A DNA stretch of 64,000 bases from the NCBI GenBank assembly GCA_035578905.1, contig JAQJVL010000003.1, positions 9,801,743 through 9,865,742 on the forward strand, read 5' to 3'. The translations under genes and the position numbers were made by a program. The notes below the pieces were generated by a model. It had not been told where the DNA came from and ran no database searches. It worked only from the letters and a program-made list of their open reading frames with translations. Positions 46,178-58,290 of this stretch are shown here, piece after piece (position 1 is the stretch's first letter; each line of letters begins with the position of its first letter). This DNA is from Stictocephala bisonia (lineage: Eukaryota > Arthropoda > Insecta > Hemiptera > Membracidae).

Positions 46178-48700
46178 TATCGAAATATACCTTTTGTACC
46201 TTTTTGGAAGACATAATTCAGTTAGACAACAGAGGAAAATTTGGTTTGAATGGTGAAATTCCACTTTTACAGCCTTGTGTACGATAAAAAAACCAACATT
46301 TTAGTTTCATTACTTATCTAACAAGTATTTTTTTCTTATTGCAGACCAATGTCATAGTTAAATGATATAACGTCTATTATGACGTATTTTTGTCAGCTGT
46401 TACAATATTAAAAAACAATTTTGTTTTTTACAACAATGCCTTTTAAACATAATATAAATTTAATTGCCAACATAAGGTTTTTTATAACTTTTTAAACGTC
46501 TTTGGTTGTTTGTATTTAAATAATTCATTACAATTCGGTGAAGAGAATATTTTGCAAAAAATGGCTTATTAAGGGCAAGTGAGTAATAACTGACTTAATG
46601 AAACAAGCAGGCTTTATGCGAATATGTCGCAATAGCTTTCAATTCTAAAATTAACGTACATTTAAATAGTATTTTTTGGTTGTAATTTATAACTAAAAGT
46701 GGCCACTTCGAGCATTTTTTACAATAAGTGAAAACAATATGATAGAAAGCTCTATTACTGCCTACTTGAAGTATCACGATAACAGGAAAAACAAGGAGGT
46801 CAAAAATTTTACATTCCAGTTATTTATAATCTGTATTCAAACCATATTAAAGAAGAATTTTCTTTACTACAGTACTTCTATATTTCACAGAAGACCTTAC
46901 CTTAATTGTTATATAGTTGGAGAAAGTATAATATTTCTTAATATTTATCATATTTTTCAAAATAGAAATTAAAATCTCTTTACTTAATTATCTTATGAGT
47001 TTATTTAGCTAAGGGTTTTGCTACACAATTAGTCATTACTTATTTTACTGTACTTATATTTTAAACTAAACACTTGTTACTGTCTCAGAACACTCTATTA
47101 GGTATAACATTAAATCCGATATAGATAGTCAGGGAGGAAAAGTCTTCTGTTACAAGTTCCATTGAGTTAGATCATAGCTTAGTTGAAGTGTAATGTTTAC
47201 AATTCACATATATCAATCTAGTTTTATGTTGTAAACATAATGTAAACCTAACTGAGAAAAATGTACTACTTCAAGCATTCTTATAAGAAAGTAATTTATA
47301 CGTTTTTTCTCCTTCACAGATACCTACTAATTTTCTTCGAAGTTAAATGAGTATGTTTATCCTGATGTAATATATTAATATATTTTTTTAGTTACGACTA
47401 AATCAAAATAAAAAAAGGAAAAATGTGCCAGCACGCGATAAAAGTAGTGGTCCTGTGGACGAGCGACTAACTGGTGCTCATATTGTTCATAGTTATGTGA
47501 TATTAAACATAAATATTTAACAGTATTTTGACGTACAATTTATTTTCGGTCAGAAAAACTTGTATTTAAACATTGTTGCGTACAATTTGAAAATATGCTA
47601 AAATTTATCAAACAAAATACATGAGTAGTTTTTAAAAATTAATATTTTCACAGAATCTTCACAAACTATTTTATATTTTATTTAATTATTTTAAATGAAC
47701 AATTAGGAACTTGTTTGTTTCAATTGTTATGTATTCTTTTTAATTTAGTAATAAGTAATTCTTAATTATTATATAACTTACGTAAAAAATAATGTAGACA
47801 TACTTGCATTATGTTAATGTCTTTATATATATAAATAAAGGTTGATCCCTGAGAACTGTCTAAAGCCACTGGCCGTTAACTGTTTATAGATTATTGCACA
47901 AATCATTCTCAGAATAAATCTTTTAAGATAACAGCAAAGATAAAGAAAAAATAGGTTAGTGGTATTGCAAAATATGTGATAGAGTCACTCAATCTATAGA
48001 GATAAGGGAGGAATAATCGAATGCAAATTACTATCTGCAATCAGCCAGCTACTACCTTAACTCCATTAAATATTGTATAATACAATAAATCGAAAAAAAG
48101 CGAATAAAATCGTTACTTGATAAAAATACTAATTAATTGGTTAAAACTGTGTCTTATCAGAGGCAGTCAGCGTTATATTTAATTATTAGGCGTTTAAGAT
48201 ATTCAAAATCCATATTACCACATATCTTGTCGATCGGCATGGGACATGAAACTCTTGAGTAAAATCTTGATGAGGGTTGGAGGTGAGGATTCCTCTCACG
48301 CACCATCTCTGTCTGCTCATATGTTTTGAATTATGTACCATTAATAATGGAATATCATTAATGTTTGCCTCGTTAATGAATAGTAGTTATGTTAAAGTCG
48401 AATTGGAGTAAACACTCCAAATACTAACTAAATAAGGGTGTTACTGAAACCAAAACCACTTCAATATGAGAAGGATATTAAAGAGAAAAAAAAATAAAAG
48501 AAGAATCCGAACTCATTTGATAAATCTTTAAAATGTATAAATACTACTTATTTGTATTGGAATATTACCACATATTACTATCCATTGAAAACTTTAAAAT
48601 ATACGGCCATATGTTTACGTGCAATACAAGAGTTAAGTGACACACGTTTATTATAATATAAATATTAGATGTACAAATAATATTTTTATTTATTTCAGTA
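46178..48700. other. AT-rich intergenic region between D and E
   Basis: No gene, start exon for D, or clear repeat recognised. Confidence 0.4.
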
Positions 48701-48719
48701 AGTTACTTTTAACTTTCTC

Positions 48720-48885
48720 AGACCAAATGGATTCACAAAGAATAGAAATTTTACAAATGGATTCTTTTGTAATTACCTTCATAAATCTTATGAAGGTGAA
48801 CGTGGTTTGTCGATATACATCACCATAATATTTGTAAATTTTGTGCTTATATTGTAATAAGTCTGTGTTGTGTGACGTTCAATTG
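48720..48885 (+). mobile_element. 3' end fragment of a retroelement family (copy 2)
   Basis: Diverged plus-strand copy of 5640-5800: GGATTCTTTTGT, GAAGGTGAACGTGGTTTG, then ATATTTGTAAATTTTGTGC and TGTTGTGTGACG. It also contains a perfect 10-bp inverted repeat ACCTTCATAA / TTATGAAGGT at about 48776-48798. Confidence 0.45.
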
Positions 48886-49736
48886 TATTGCGTTTCTACC
48901 AACACGTCATATGCTAAGAAAAAATATTTTCTGTGGAATAAATACAAAATATTACTCAAGTATCATTTTCCATGTGCAGTTCTTATGATTTCTCAGCCAG
49001 TAGTTGAAAGCTCCTACCAAATTATAGGCAGGAAACATGTCTCGAGTTATGTAGAATAGCTAATCTATTTGCCACTCTGCCCTAAAATCAGGGGGTGATT
49101 AGATAAATCATCCGTTTAGAATAGTCAGGGCAAAATAACATCTCCCCTGTTCTTATTAAAAATTCATATACCAAATTTTCTTAATCAGCTCATCCATATG
49201 TTTATTTATATTTTTAATAGTTTGTTATATGAAATCGACGTTAAGTTCTAATTTATTTAAACAACACTTTTTGCTTACATGATTTTACTAACATAAACTA
49301 AAGAAAAACTTGAAAATACCTAAACAGTGTCCTTACATGCATTCTTAATGCCTAATGGTATATAACAAATATAACCAGGTGTGAAATATGCAAAAATATA
49401 TAATAAAAACAAAGGTCAATACAGGATGATATCATTGTAACGACACAAAAATTATAAAATATAAAATTTTGATTTACAATATAAATTATTTTTTGAAACA
49501 ATAATAAATTATGTACTTAATATGTGGTATGGAAATTTCAAACCACACCCGTACACCCGTTATAATAATTAACCTTGTTCAAACTAAACTGCCAAAGGTG
49601 TTACTGAAAATTCTTTTATTTTACATGTTATAATTATTTTCCAAAAGTACTACTGACGTTTTATCTGTGTGAAGTGACATAACCGACATGCTGAAGTCGT
49701 TTGAAGCGGACTGATCCACCAAGAAATTGAATACAG

Positions 49737-50030
49737 CTATAAAGTAAGATGGTCACCCATGCATGTCCTATGTGTATGGGGATGTACGTCTACTATCATA
49801 GGGTACACGACATTCATGAGGAGGGTTTGTGTTTCACAATAATTCGGGTCAGTAGAAAACATAGAAGCTTCCTGTAAAGCACCCTGAGAGTTATATTCTG
49901 AAAGAGGATTTATTGTCAACCAAAACATATCTAGTAGTAAACCTAGATTTTTGATAACATCTTGCATATCCTTTTGGATCTCTTTCCGTTTAAAACTTCT
50001 AGATATTATTTCCCGAAAGAGGTTCTATAG
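49737..50030 (-). CDS. unrecognised coding-like segment
   Basis: About 97 open codons on the minus strand: NLFREIISRSFKRKEIQKDM, then IKNLGLLLDMFWLTINPLSE and NYCETQTLLMNVVYPMIVDV, ending at TAG. Composition and amphipathic pattern look protein-like, unlike the chance ORFs nearby. A TATAG before the first codon could be an acceptor and a GGGTGA near the end a weak donor, so it might be an exon. I do not recognise a family. It lies about 370 bp upstream of the UGT E start exon on the opposite strand. Confidence 0.35.
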
Positions 50031-50398
50031 TCCGTGTATTTATTTAAGTTTGTTTGTGCTATAATTGGGTGTGAATTTTTACTTGTCTGTAATTTAAACT
50101 TTGCAATTTCTGAAACTTCATTCTGTTATGTAGTTTAAGCCCCTTTTTAACACAACAATGTCAACGTACATTACCTCACACACATTGCCAAATATTTAAT
50201 TGAAAATTTGTCGAGATATAAATAATTTGTCAATATTTGAAATAACTCAGCCATTGTCATTCAAATTGTTATCAAGAGCCACTTATAGATAAAGTGGCAG
50301 AGACAAAATGAATTGACTTCTCTAAATCAAATAGCTTTACCTCTTAATTTAGTCTTAAATCAATAGTGAACCAACGTCAAGAATTTCACCAGTTCATA

Positions 50399-50404
50399 AT
50401 GAAA
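50399..50404 (+). pseudogene. UGT: UGT E exon 1: two-codon start exon ATG AAA
   Basis: ATAATGAAA followed by donor GTACGT. It is the only upstream ATG I found that joins in frame to the 51211 acceptor, whose first codon is ATC and not a start. Confidence 0.55.
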
Positions 50405-51210
50405 GTACGTTTTTCTCAGTATGTTAGTCTATATTTCTTTCTAATTATTTTATTTCATGATTGTCATGGGCTTATAATATTTATTTTGTATCATTTATGT
50501 TAGTATTTTAAAAGATATTAAGAATATGTAAAGAAATAGTATTACTTTTTAACACGCGTAGTACTCTAATTCTGTGTAACATATGTAGGAGGAAAGAGAC
50601 AATCCATGTTTATTTCTATCTACACATGTTTATTAATTATTTATGTTTGACTATGAAAAACATCACAATATCTTTTATTAGTGCATTTATATAAAATAAG
50701 ACTTGTTTACGATTAATATCTGGCAGTCTTAATTTCAGCCTTGTTTGTTTTTTATGTAGTTCATTGTTAACAATGTTATTCTATTATATCCTGTTAATGG
50801 TTTGATCATCCTATATAATACAAAAAGAATGGTTGTCTTTTACCTTCAAATATTTGTTATCAAACTATGTTATTCTTTTATATAAAAACATAACCTTTAA
50901 ATATTTTATCGTAAAATAGGAATTAGCAGCTTTATTGTTATATTTAAAATAAAACTCAGATTATAAATATTATTTATTAAACCCGAATTATTTTTTGATT
51001 AAATGTTTTTAGATTTTTACTTTATGAACAATGGGTTGGCGTCTCAAGATAAAATGTGAGATTTGCTTGAAATAAAAATGTGTTATGATGAAGATTACAT
51101 GATTTTTTTTGTAATTGTAATATGGTTTGAATCTAGTCACTTTATATTTCAATTGTTTTACTTTTATTTTTTTGTATTTACTATTTATTTACTTATTTTA
51201 TTTTTTGTAG

Positions 51211-51457
51211 ATCCAAGTCGCACATGTATTGACCTCCATCGCCATTCTCCAATTCTATCTCCCATTAGAGGGAGCTCGTATCCTAGCTGTGCTACCCCTC
51301 TACGCTAGAAGCCATCATAGGATCTTCCAGCCTCTACTGAGGGCTCTGGCAAGGGCTGATCACGAGGTGGTTGTATACAGCCCCTTCCCCCTGGACAAGC
51401 CAGAACCTAACTACACTGATGTCTTCATGGATAACGTTACTACAGTTAATGAGAATA
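51211..51457 (+). pseudogene. UGT: UGT E exon 2, open
   Basis: 247 nt after a TTTTTTGTAG acceptor. IQVAHVLTSIAILQF, GARILAVLPLYARSHHR, DHEVVVYSPFPLD (Asp replaces the usual Gly), NYTDVFMDNV; donor GTTAGT. Confidence 0.85.
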
Positions 51458-53099
51458 GTTAGTACTGAGTTGCCTATTGGAAGGTCTTATCTTTGTCTTG
51501 TCATCAAAATTGATATGAGATATAGAGGAGCAAGTATTTGCCCCAGTTATCTACAATTTACAAATATAATATAAGCATTTAAAAGATAGAGAAGTTCTAT
51601 TGTACCTCTTCATAATATCGTAAAGAAAATTATGTTTTTGTAGCTTAAAAGAAAACCAATTCCTACAAAATCACCTTAAACTGATATGTAAATTGGCAAT
51701 TTTCTTGAAGTTGGAAGGCCATACCACACAGAATATTACTAAAAAAACCTGAAATGCCAAAATTCACAACAAAAATCTCAGATACGCACTGGTTAAGTTT
51801 TCTTCAATTAAAAAAAACTTTCATATTCTTCTTCTTTTTATTTAAGAATAAAACTAAAACTACCTACCTATCGTAAGCAAATTCTTGGTTCTTTTGATTT
51901 AAATTTGTATGGAAGTTCTGACTACTAATATTATTATAAAATATCTTTGAAATTTAATTTATTTTCATGTAAAAAGTGAGGGATAATCAGTTGTTTTTAC
52001 TAAGGCACACGAAAATGGATACAATATGTATTTGAATTTTTAAAGCAGACCTTACTTTCTGATTTTCGACAGATATTTTAAAAACTGGACATAAATAAAA
52101 TAATATTCTCTTTTACTGAAGATGTTTGATAGAAAATAAACTTCCATATCCATTATCCAAACGTAAATGTACCTTGTTATGGTGAGGTAAAATGTAAAAC
52201 AGTACTCAAGCATTCCAAAATATTAATTTTTCTAGGATCCGAGAATAAATTTTAAATTTGTGATTAATTCTGATAACCATTTATTTACTGTGGATCTTTA
52301 ATAATAATTTTATGTTCATAGTAATTGAAATGTATTAATGAGAAAACTATACACGAATCATGAAAAAGATATACATTATCCCCCAATTGTTTATAAGACA
52401 AAGGTAATGTTTTGACAAGTACAAACTCTTATTTCCTCCCGATGTTACCAACTCTTCAACATATTCCTTAACCTATCAAAAAACACTAAAAGTTCAGTAT
52501 TATCCATTAAAGTCATACAGCATAAAATATAGTTAAAAAACATATAGTTGTGAACTATGATTTACGTTATATGTAAAGTCATGTATTCTTAAAAAATCTT
52601 GACAATAAAACATGAACATCTAAAATAGTTTTAAACAATTTAATAAACTGTAATAAACAAATTCAGCCTATTCAATAGTTTTCTGCATACTGTAAGGAAT
52701 GGAACTCACATAGAAGATTAATAATGAACAAAATACGAAGCTCTTGGTGTTTTCTTTTCTTTTTTTACCATAAAACGGCTAGTATACTAATTGAGTGAAG
52801 ATGTGGGCCAAAAACCTTTTAATTTGCCTCTACTACAATATTTAAAACTAACTAAGGCAACGATGTTGCCAAATTTAGTATTACAGTGATATACAACTAT
52901 TCTCGTAACATAAAGTTATCCTACGAATAATTAAATTCAATGAAAGTAAATCAATGTAATTAAAAATATATATATATAACTAGAAAAATATAATCTAAGT
53001 TTATGTTACCAGTGAATAAACTAAAGTTACAGTAATGTTTAGGTAAAATATTATTTTGATTACTAATATTTATTAATAGGCACAATATCTTTTTTTCAG
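51458..53099. other. UGT E intron 2
   Basis: AT-rich, nothing recognised. Confidence 0.4.
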
Positions 53100-53667
53100 T
53101 AAAGAGACTGACCTTGAAATACACAGACATGCCTTATTACAAGTGTGCGGATTTATTCGTGGATGTACTTGACCTGGTGTTTGATGATTTCATTAAAAGC
53201 GACCAAATTCAACAATTGCTAACTACAAAGGAACGTTTTGATTTAGTGGTTACAGAAACATTCCATGCTCAAGAATTCACAGTTATACTGGGACATATTT
53301 TTAAGGCACACGTTATAGGAGTTCAAACTACGTGATCAACAGCAATATGGGAAACACGCTATCTATCGCCCATATTCCTGATCTCTGTTCACCCTTCTTT
53401 AATAACATGTCTTTCTTTGAGAGATTTCTTAATGCGTTCTATGTATGGAGAAACCTATATTATGTGTATTACGACAAATATATGCAACTGTTGGAACAAA
53501 CAATGAGAAAATATTTCCCTGACGCTCTCCCAGTCTCGGAGATGATGAACAATGTCTCCCTTGTTTTCGTCAACGACCATCTGACGGCTGACTACGCCCA
53601 GCCAAGAACTCCCAACATCATCCCTGTGGCGGGTATTCATATAGAGGAAGTAAAACCATTGCCTAAG
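53100..53667 (+). pseudogene. UGT: UGT E exon 3 with 13-bp deletion
   Basis: Open in one frame from 53102 to the TGA at about 53333, and in another from 53332 to the donor at 53668. FDLVVTETFHAQEF precedes the break; HLTADYAQPRTPNIIP follows it, with Gln for the usual Arg in ARPRT. Confidence 0.9.
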
Positions 53668-53910
53668 GTACTAAATCTTTTATTGTAAAATTATTCCACT
53701 GTTTTCAATTAGTCAATCTATGAATGTACTATAATGACATATAAAAACTAAACATTTATTGTATTTATAGTTATGCAGAAGACTGAATATTCTGTAACTT
53801 AACTTCCAAAAAGTAGTTCAAGGAAATTGTACTGTATTACATTTGAACTTAGTATATTTATTATTTTTAAAACCATATAACTCATGGATTCAATTTAAAC
53901 TACATATCAG

Positions 53911-54133
53911 GATATCCAAGAATTTATGGATGGGGCAGCAGATGGCGTCATATTCTTCAGTCTGGGATCCTACGTGCATGACGATCTGAAACCTCAGGAG
54001 TACTTTGACACGTACAATAACGTGTTCAGGCAGCTGAAGCAGAGAGTGTTATGGAAGACAAGGAAGGAGAACATCCAAGGACTTCCAGACAATGTAATGA
54101 CTGTCAAATGGGCTCCACAACAGGATGTACTGG
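53911..54133 (+). pseudogene. UGT: UGT E exon 4, open
   Basis: 223 nt. DIQEFMDGAADGVIFFSLGS, FRQLKQRVLWKTRKEN, ending WAPQQDVL; donor GTCAGC is weak. Confidence 0.88.
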
Positions 54134-54289
54134 GTCAGCTTACACAATTTTATTTAGAACAAAATTTAAAATAAGAATGTTAAAGCAATTATTATAAAGT
54201 GATGAATTTTAGAATTTATTATAAGTGTAAAAAAAACTGATACACTTGCAGTTTCTATCACAGATTGTGGACAGCTTACAGCAATAATT

Positions 54290-54545
54290 TTTGGAATTTT
54301 TGCCGCCCTCCAGTGGCCTTGACTGGAGGGTTCCGACATTATCGCAAAATAACGGTGTCAAGCAACATCAAACGTAGCTGTTCTTTGGATGGGTGTCGAT
54401 AAGAGCGATCCTATCCTTACATGCAGACTGCCTGCCCGGTCACTGGTGGTAGATCAGAAGTCGCCCCAGAATTTCTTAGCCCTAACTTCACCTGGTAAAA
54501 TAAGACACACCACAACTACTTTGACTTTTAACTTTAACATTATTT
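54290..54545 (+). mobile_element. SINE-related repeat, 3' part shared with 10721-10925
   Basis: The last about 70 bp (TTAGCCCTAACTTCACCTGG, TAAGACACA..., TTTAACTTTAAC) match the SINE at 10721-10925. The 5' part has different GC-rich sequence, so it may be a second subfamily or a composite. It lies in UGT E intron 4. Confidence 0.6.
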
Positions 54546-55314
54546 ATTCAGGCATGTGCATTTTTGTCGGAATAAATATTGATTAAATCATTATTGGCGT
54601 CATAAATATCCATATAATCTGCTTTTAATTTCACCATTAATTACTATAATCGATACGGTATTGAAATAACACTAACTTATCATTTTAAAACATTCCAAGC
54701 AATGGCCTTACCTTGCATTTTCTTGTTAAATGTCCTATTTTAATTATAATAGCAAACTTTTATAGTATGATTGGTAAAACACACCAAATTCAATAATTTC
54801 TTATTAAATAAAGAAAAGTTTTAGTGGGGAGCTAATAATAAACTAAATATTTAATATCAAACATGATTAGCTAAATTACAAAAGCATTTATTAAGGTTAG
54901 AAATGTATTACGATCTTTTATCACGTACTCAGCTCCTAAATGATAAAATGTCTTACCATTGAAAGATTGATCAATCTTTGATATTTCCAACTTTTCCAAC
55001 ATTCTAATTTGCAACACATAAATTCGAATGAGTGTTTTGTATGTACTTTGTAATAGCAACTCTCAACACGTTTTAATGTCAGTGGTATCAAGATTGAGGG
55101 ATATTATTGCACGTGCTAATCGTAATCAGTCTCATAATGTTTAACTAAAAGTTATAATGTTGAGTGAATTAATGTGCCTAATTAAATTAATATGATTGAT
55201 TCCATAGTAGAGGTATTTACAACAGCCATTGCAACATATATTGGCTTTATAATGCTTTTATAAATCGAAATAGTGAGATTCATTATATTGTTTTGTTTTT
55301 TTAATTGTTTTTAG
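54546..55314. other. UGT E intron 4 remainder
   Basis: AT-rich, nothing recognised. Confidence 0.4.
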
Positions 55315-55534
55315 CACACCCCAACTGTGTGCTGTGTATCACCCACGGTGGACTGTTAAGTCAAAATGAGGTGATTCACTTTGGAGTCCCTGTGGTTGCT
55401 ATCCCTCAATTTTATGACCAACATCGAAATGCACGTTTCTATGAAGAAAAGAAAATTGGTGTTCAGCTGAGTATTCGAGACCTTACAGAGATTAACATTT
55501 TGTCGGCCATCAGAAAAGTTCTCGAAAACACCCA
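55315..55534 (+). pseudogene. UGT: UGT E exon 5 (signature exon), open
   Basis: 220 nt. AHPNCVLCITHGGLLSQNE, IHFGVPVVAIPQFYDQ, ending at a GTCAGT donor. The HGG and DQ residues are kept. Confidence 0.88.
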
Positions 55535-56769
55535 GTCAGTATTGGTTTGTCTAATATTTAGTTACTGCACATACAATTAATTATAATTCAAAATAATATT
55601 GGGTCTGTCAAGGTTAGTTTGAGTGTAAGAGAGGTTATGCATTTTTTTTAGAAGTAAGCTATATATACCCTGATTGTAACTTATATGATCAGCTAGTGAC
55701 CAGGGTGACAGGAGTTTAACCAAGTTTGGGCATTTATATTTTTATTTTCAGTTATTTCATCGACCTTGAAACAAAATTGTGAATAGACCACAAATAAATT
55801 AACCCATATAAAACACGTAATGACCATCGCTGAACCAATATATGAGATAAATCTAAGTTTAAGTCATGTATTTTAAGTACCTGATTTTATACAAAAATTA
55901 TAGTTGATTTAACATTCTGTTTTAAGTACAATTTCTCTAGAACAATGTAATTCATAACAAGTCTTGACATACATAACACTATAGGTTCAAGGTCATTGGT
56001 ATTTATTGCATTTAAAGGAAGTTTGATTGTCCCCACAGTTTTTTCAACTGATGTGAATTAAACCTATAACAATACCCATGAATTATTATAGTTTCTTAAG
56101 TTAAATATTTAAACAAAACTACATATTTATCTTGAAAATTTTACACACGAAATTTGGTGCCTTTCCACCCATTCACATCAATCTCTCACTCTAAGTTGGT
56201 GAGTACCTCATATATTTGTTTGTGTACTCAACCTCATAGTAACTCATTCATTAAACATTTTCAGCACTGTTATTATTTTTAGTCTTTTTTTATAATTTCA
56301 TATTACTTTCGACTTGCGCAATATGTAGTAAACATTTTCTTATATATTTATTGCTTCAATTATTATTATTTGACATTTATAGTATAAATAATTCTCTGTT
56401 TCTCTTATTGGTTGGTTTTATTTCTTTAACAGTTATTCAGCTTGTTAGTATTCTTAAAAAACAATAATTATTTTAAGGTTTTCTAAAGCCAAAAAGTATC
56501 ATGTTTACAATGTATTGTAATCTAAATTGATATTGTTAACAGTTTGTTATATTTTAATTATAAAATCTTAGCAAAGAAATTGATAAAAATTGTGAAACTA
56601 ACGTTGTACTCATATTTTTTTATAACAAATGTATTTTATTATTTACTCCCATAAAATAATATAGTTATTCTTTATTTATAATTGTATTTAATTCGTTTTG
56701 AACATCTAGATAATATAAAATACATTACAAATAATATTATAAATATGATATACTGTTCAATACTTATAG
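55535..56769. other. UGT E intron 5
   Basis: AT-rich, nothing recognised. Confidence 0.4.
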
Positions 56770-57064
56770 ATATACAAACAACATGAAGAGGCTGTCAAGC
56801 GTATACAGAGACCTACCAATGACGCCTGCAGAGACGGTCGTGTACTGGACTGAGTATGTCCTGAGGCACGGAGGCGCTCACCTGCGGCCTGCCTCCACCC
56901 AACTGTCCTGGTACCAGCTGGCGTTGTTGGACGTTCTTGCAGTTTTCCTGACAGGGATTGTCTCTGTGACACTTGTTATATATTACATTTGCAATCGTTT
57001 ATATGTATACATTTACAATAAAATTATCGATATTACACATAAGAAAAAATACAATAAAATGTGA
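56770..57064 (+). pseudogene. UGT: UGT E exon 6, open
   Basis: 295 nt after ACTTATAG. YTNNMKRLSSVYRDLPMTP, HGGAHLRPASTQLSWYQLAL, membrane helix, lysine-rich tail ending KYNKM, then TGA. Confidence 0.88.
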
Positions 57065-58150
57065 ATAGCTTAAGAAAAGAATTGTAAGTCAATGTCCTTT
57101 AAAACTGGAATTAACTAATAAGGTTAAGTAAAAATATTATGTATAACTAGAAATGTACATTTAAATTGTCACTTATATTTAAATGTAGGTTTAGATCAGT
57201 ACTGAGTGTAGACTATCAATATTTACAATAGTTCATCAGTAATACAATGTTCATTACCATCAAACACTGACGTATCATTGAATATGTTGTTTCCAATTAC
57301 TCTAATCACATCTACAGGTTTCATTTTTAATTGTAGCATGTTTTAAATAAAAAAAAGATATTCGACTATTGTGAATACTTTAAAAAATTGCAGTAGATTA
57401 ATAAAATATGAAACCTGTTTACTTGTTAGTTACTCATGTTTAGGGCATCTAGGTATAATAATGGTAGACCTCCAACCTCCAACTATCCCTATTCCTTTAG
57501 TCTATACGCTCATTCTAAATACATACTCTGAGATTTTTCATTATTTAATGGTAGTTCTGCCTTTAAATGCCCTCAAATTGTACCAAACAACCAGCATAAT
57601 TACTCAAAGGATTTCATTCTTAGCATGGACACAGAGAAAAACTAAACAGGGGTTTCTTTCTTACGGTCATATCAAACGCCTATGTGGCAGTTACAAATAG
57701 ATTACATATAATGTAGCCTACATCTTTATACTTATGTAGTATAATTATTAAGTTATGTTTTTATTTTTATCTGTAGTGTGTATTACACTAGTACAGACGA
57801 AATGCTGAGATTTTGAGCTAAAACGGAAATACTGTTTCAATTGATTAAATAAGTAGTCACACATTAGAAACTTGGTGGCTCTTATCAATTCAAAAATGAA
57901 ATATGGGTTGATATGTTGATATGAAATATAAAGCTTTCAAAACTTTAATTAACAGGTTGAGAGTAACACAACATTAGTTTTTACGTATTATCCTCAATAA
58001 GAGTAAACGTGAAAGCTCTTTCCCCCATTATACATCTTTAAATGTCCTTCCAAACCAACACCTTTTCATTTTCAAGGTTTTAAGGTTATTTTAATTAGGA
58101 GTATGTTTTATTGTACAAGACTTGCTATAAGTGAACTATTAAGGTTGCCC
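57065..58150. other. 3' flank of UGT E
   Basis: AT-rich. A 109-codon ORF at 57371-57700 (+) is longer than most chance ORFs here but has no feature I recognise; it could be mobile-element debris. Confidence 0.3.
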
Positions 58151-58159
58151 AAAAGTCAA

Positions 58160-58290
58160 TAAATCAATTTTCAAAAGTGTTTTTTCAGAATTTGGGACCT
58201 AAGTCTTTTAATAACATTCCTAATCATATAAGAAATATTACTTCCTTGAGAACTTTTTGAAAAACTCTTTTTTAACCCCTAAATCTTACA
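58160..58290 (+). mobile_element. LINE reverse transcriptase C-terminal fragment
   Basis: Plus-strand translation reads FQNLGPKSFNNIPNHIRNIT then SLRTF-stop-KTLF, matching the LG-x-KLYNKLP-x-x-I+N end of Jockey/CR1-type reverse transcriptase proteins. Short and with stops. Confidence 0.5.

Larger units (their letters stand above)
50399..57064 (+). pseudogene. UGT: UGT gene E, near-intact copy with a 13-bp deletion
   Basis: Joins 50399-50404, 51211-51457, 53100-53667, 53911-54133, 55315-55534 and 56770-57064. Each exon except the third has exactly the length of its counterpart in C and D; exon 3 is 568 instead of 581 nt. The missing 13 bp at about 53335 lie where paralogues read QA(F/Y)xTNNVV, giving TGA just after VQTT, while the rest of the exon is open in the next frame. 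The two-codon start exon ATG AAA joins in frame to IQVAHVLTSIAIL, a good signal peptide. The KSH of others is RSH here. The signature reads CITHGG ... FYDQ. Several donors are weak (GTTAGT, GTCAGC, GTCAGT). It is a recently lost gene, an allele, or an assembly error at one site. More like D than A-C. Confidence 0.82.

Noticed and set aside
48770..48800. Minus-strand ATGAAG followed by GTAATT as the start exon of UGT D
   Set aside because: The string lies within the retroelement end at 48720-48885 and forms one arm of a perfect inverted repeat there, so the match to the start exon is probably chance.
57371..57700. 109-codon plus-strand ORF as a gene downstream of UGT E
   Set aside because: No recognisable motif, no good start, and LINE debris close by; kept only as a remark on the flank.
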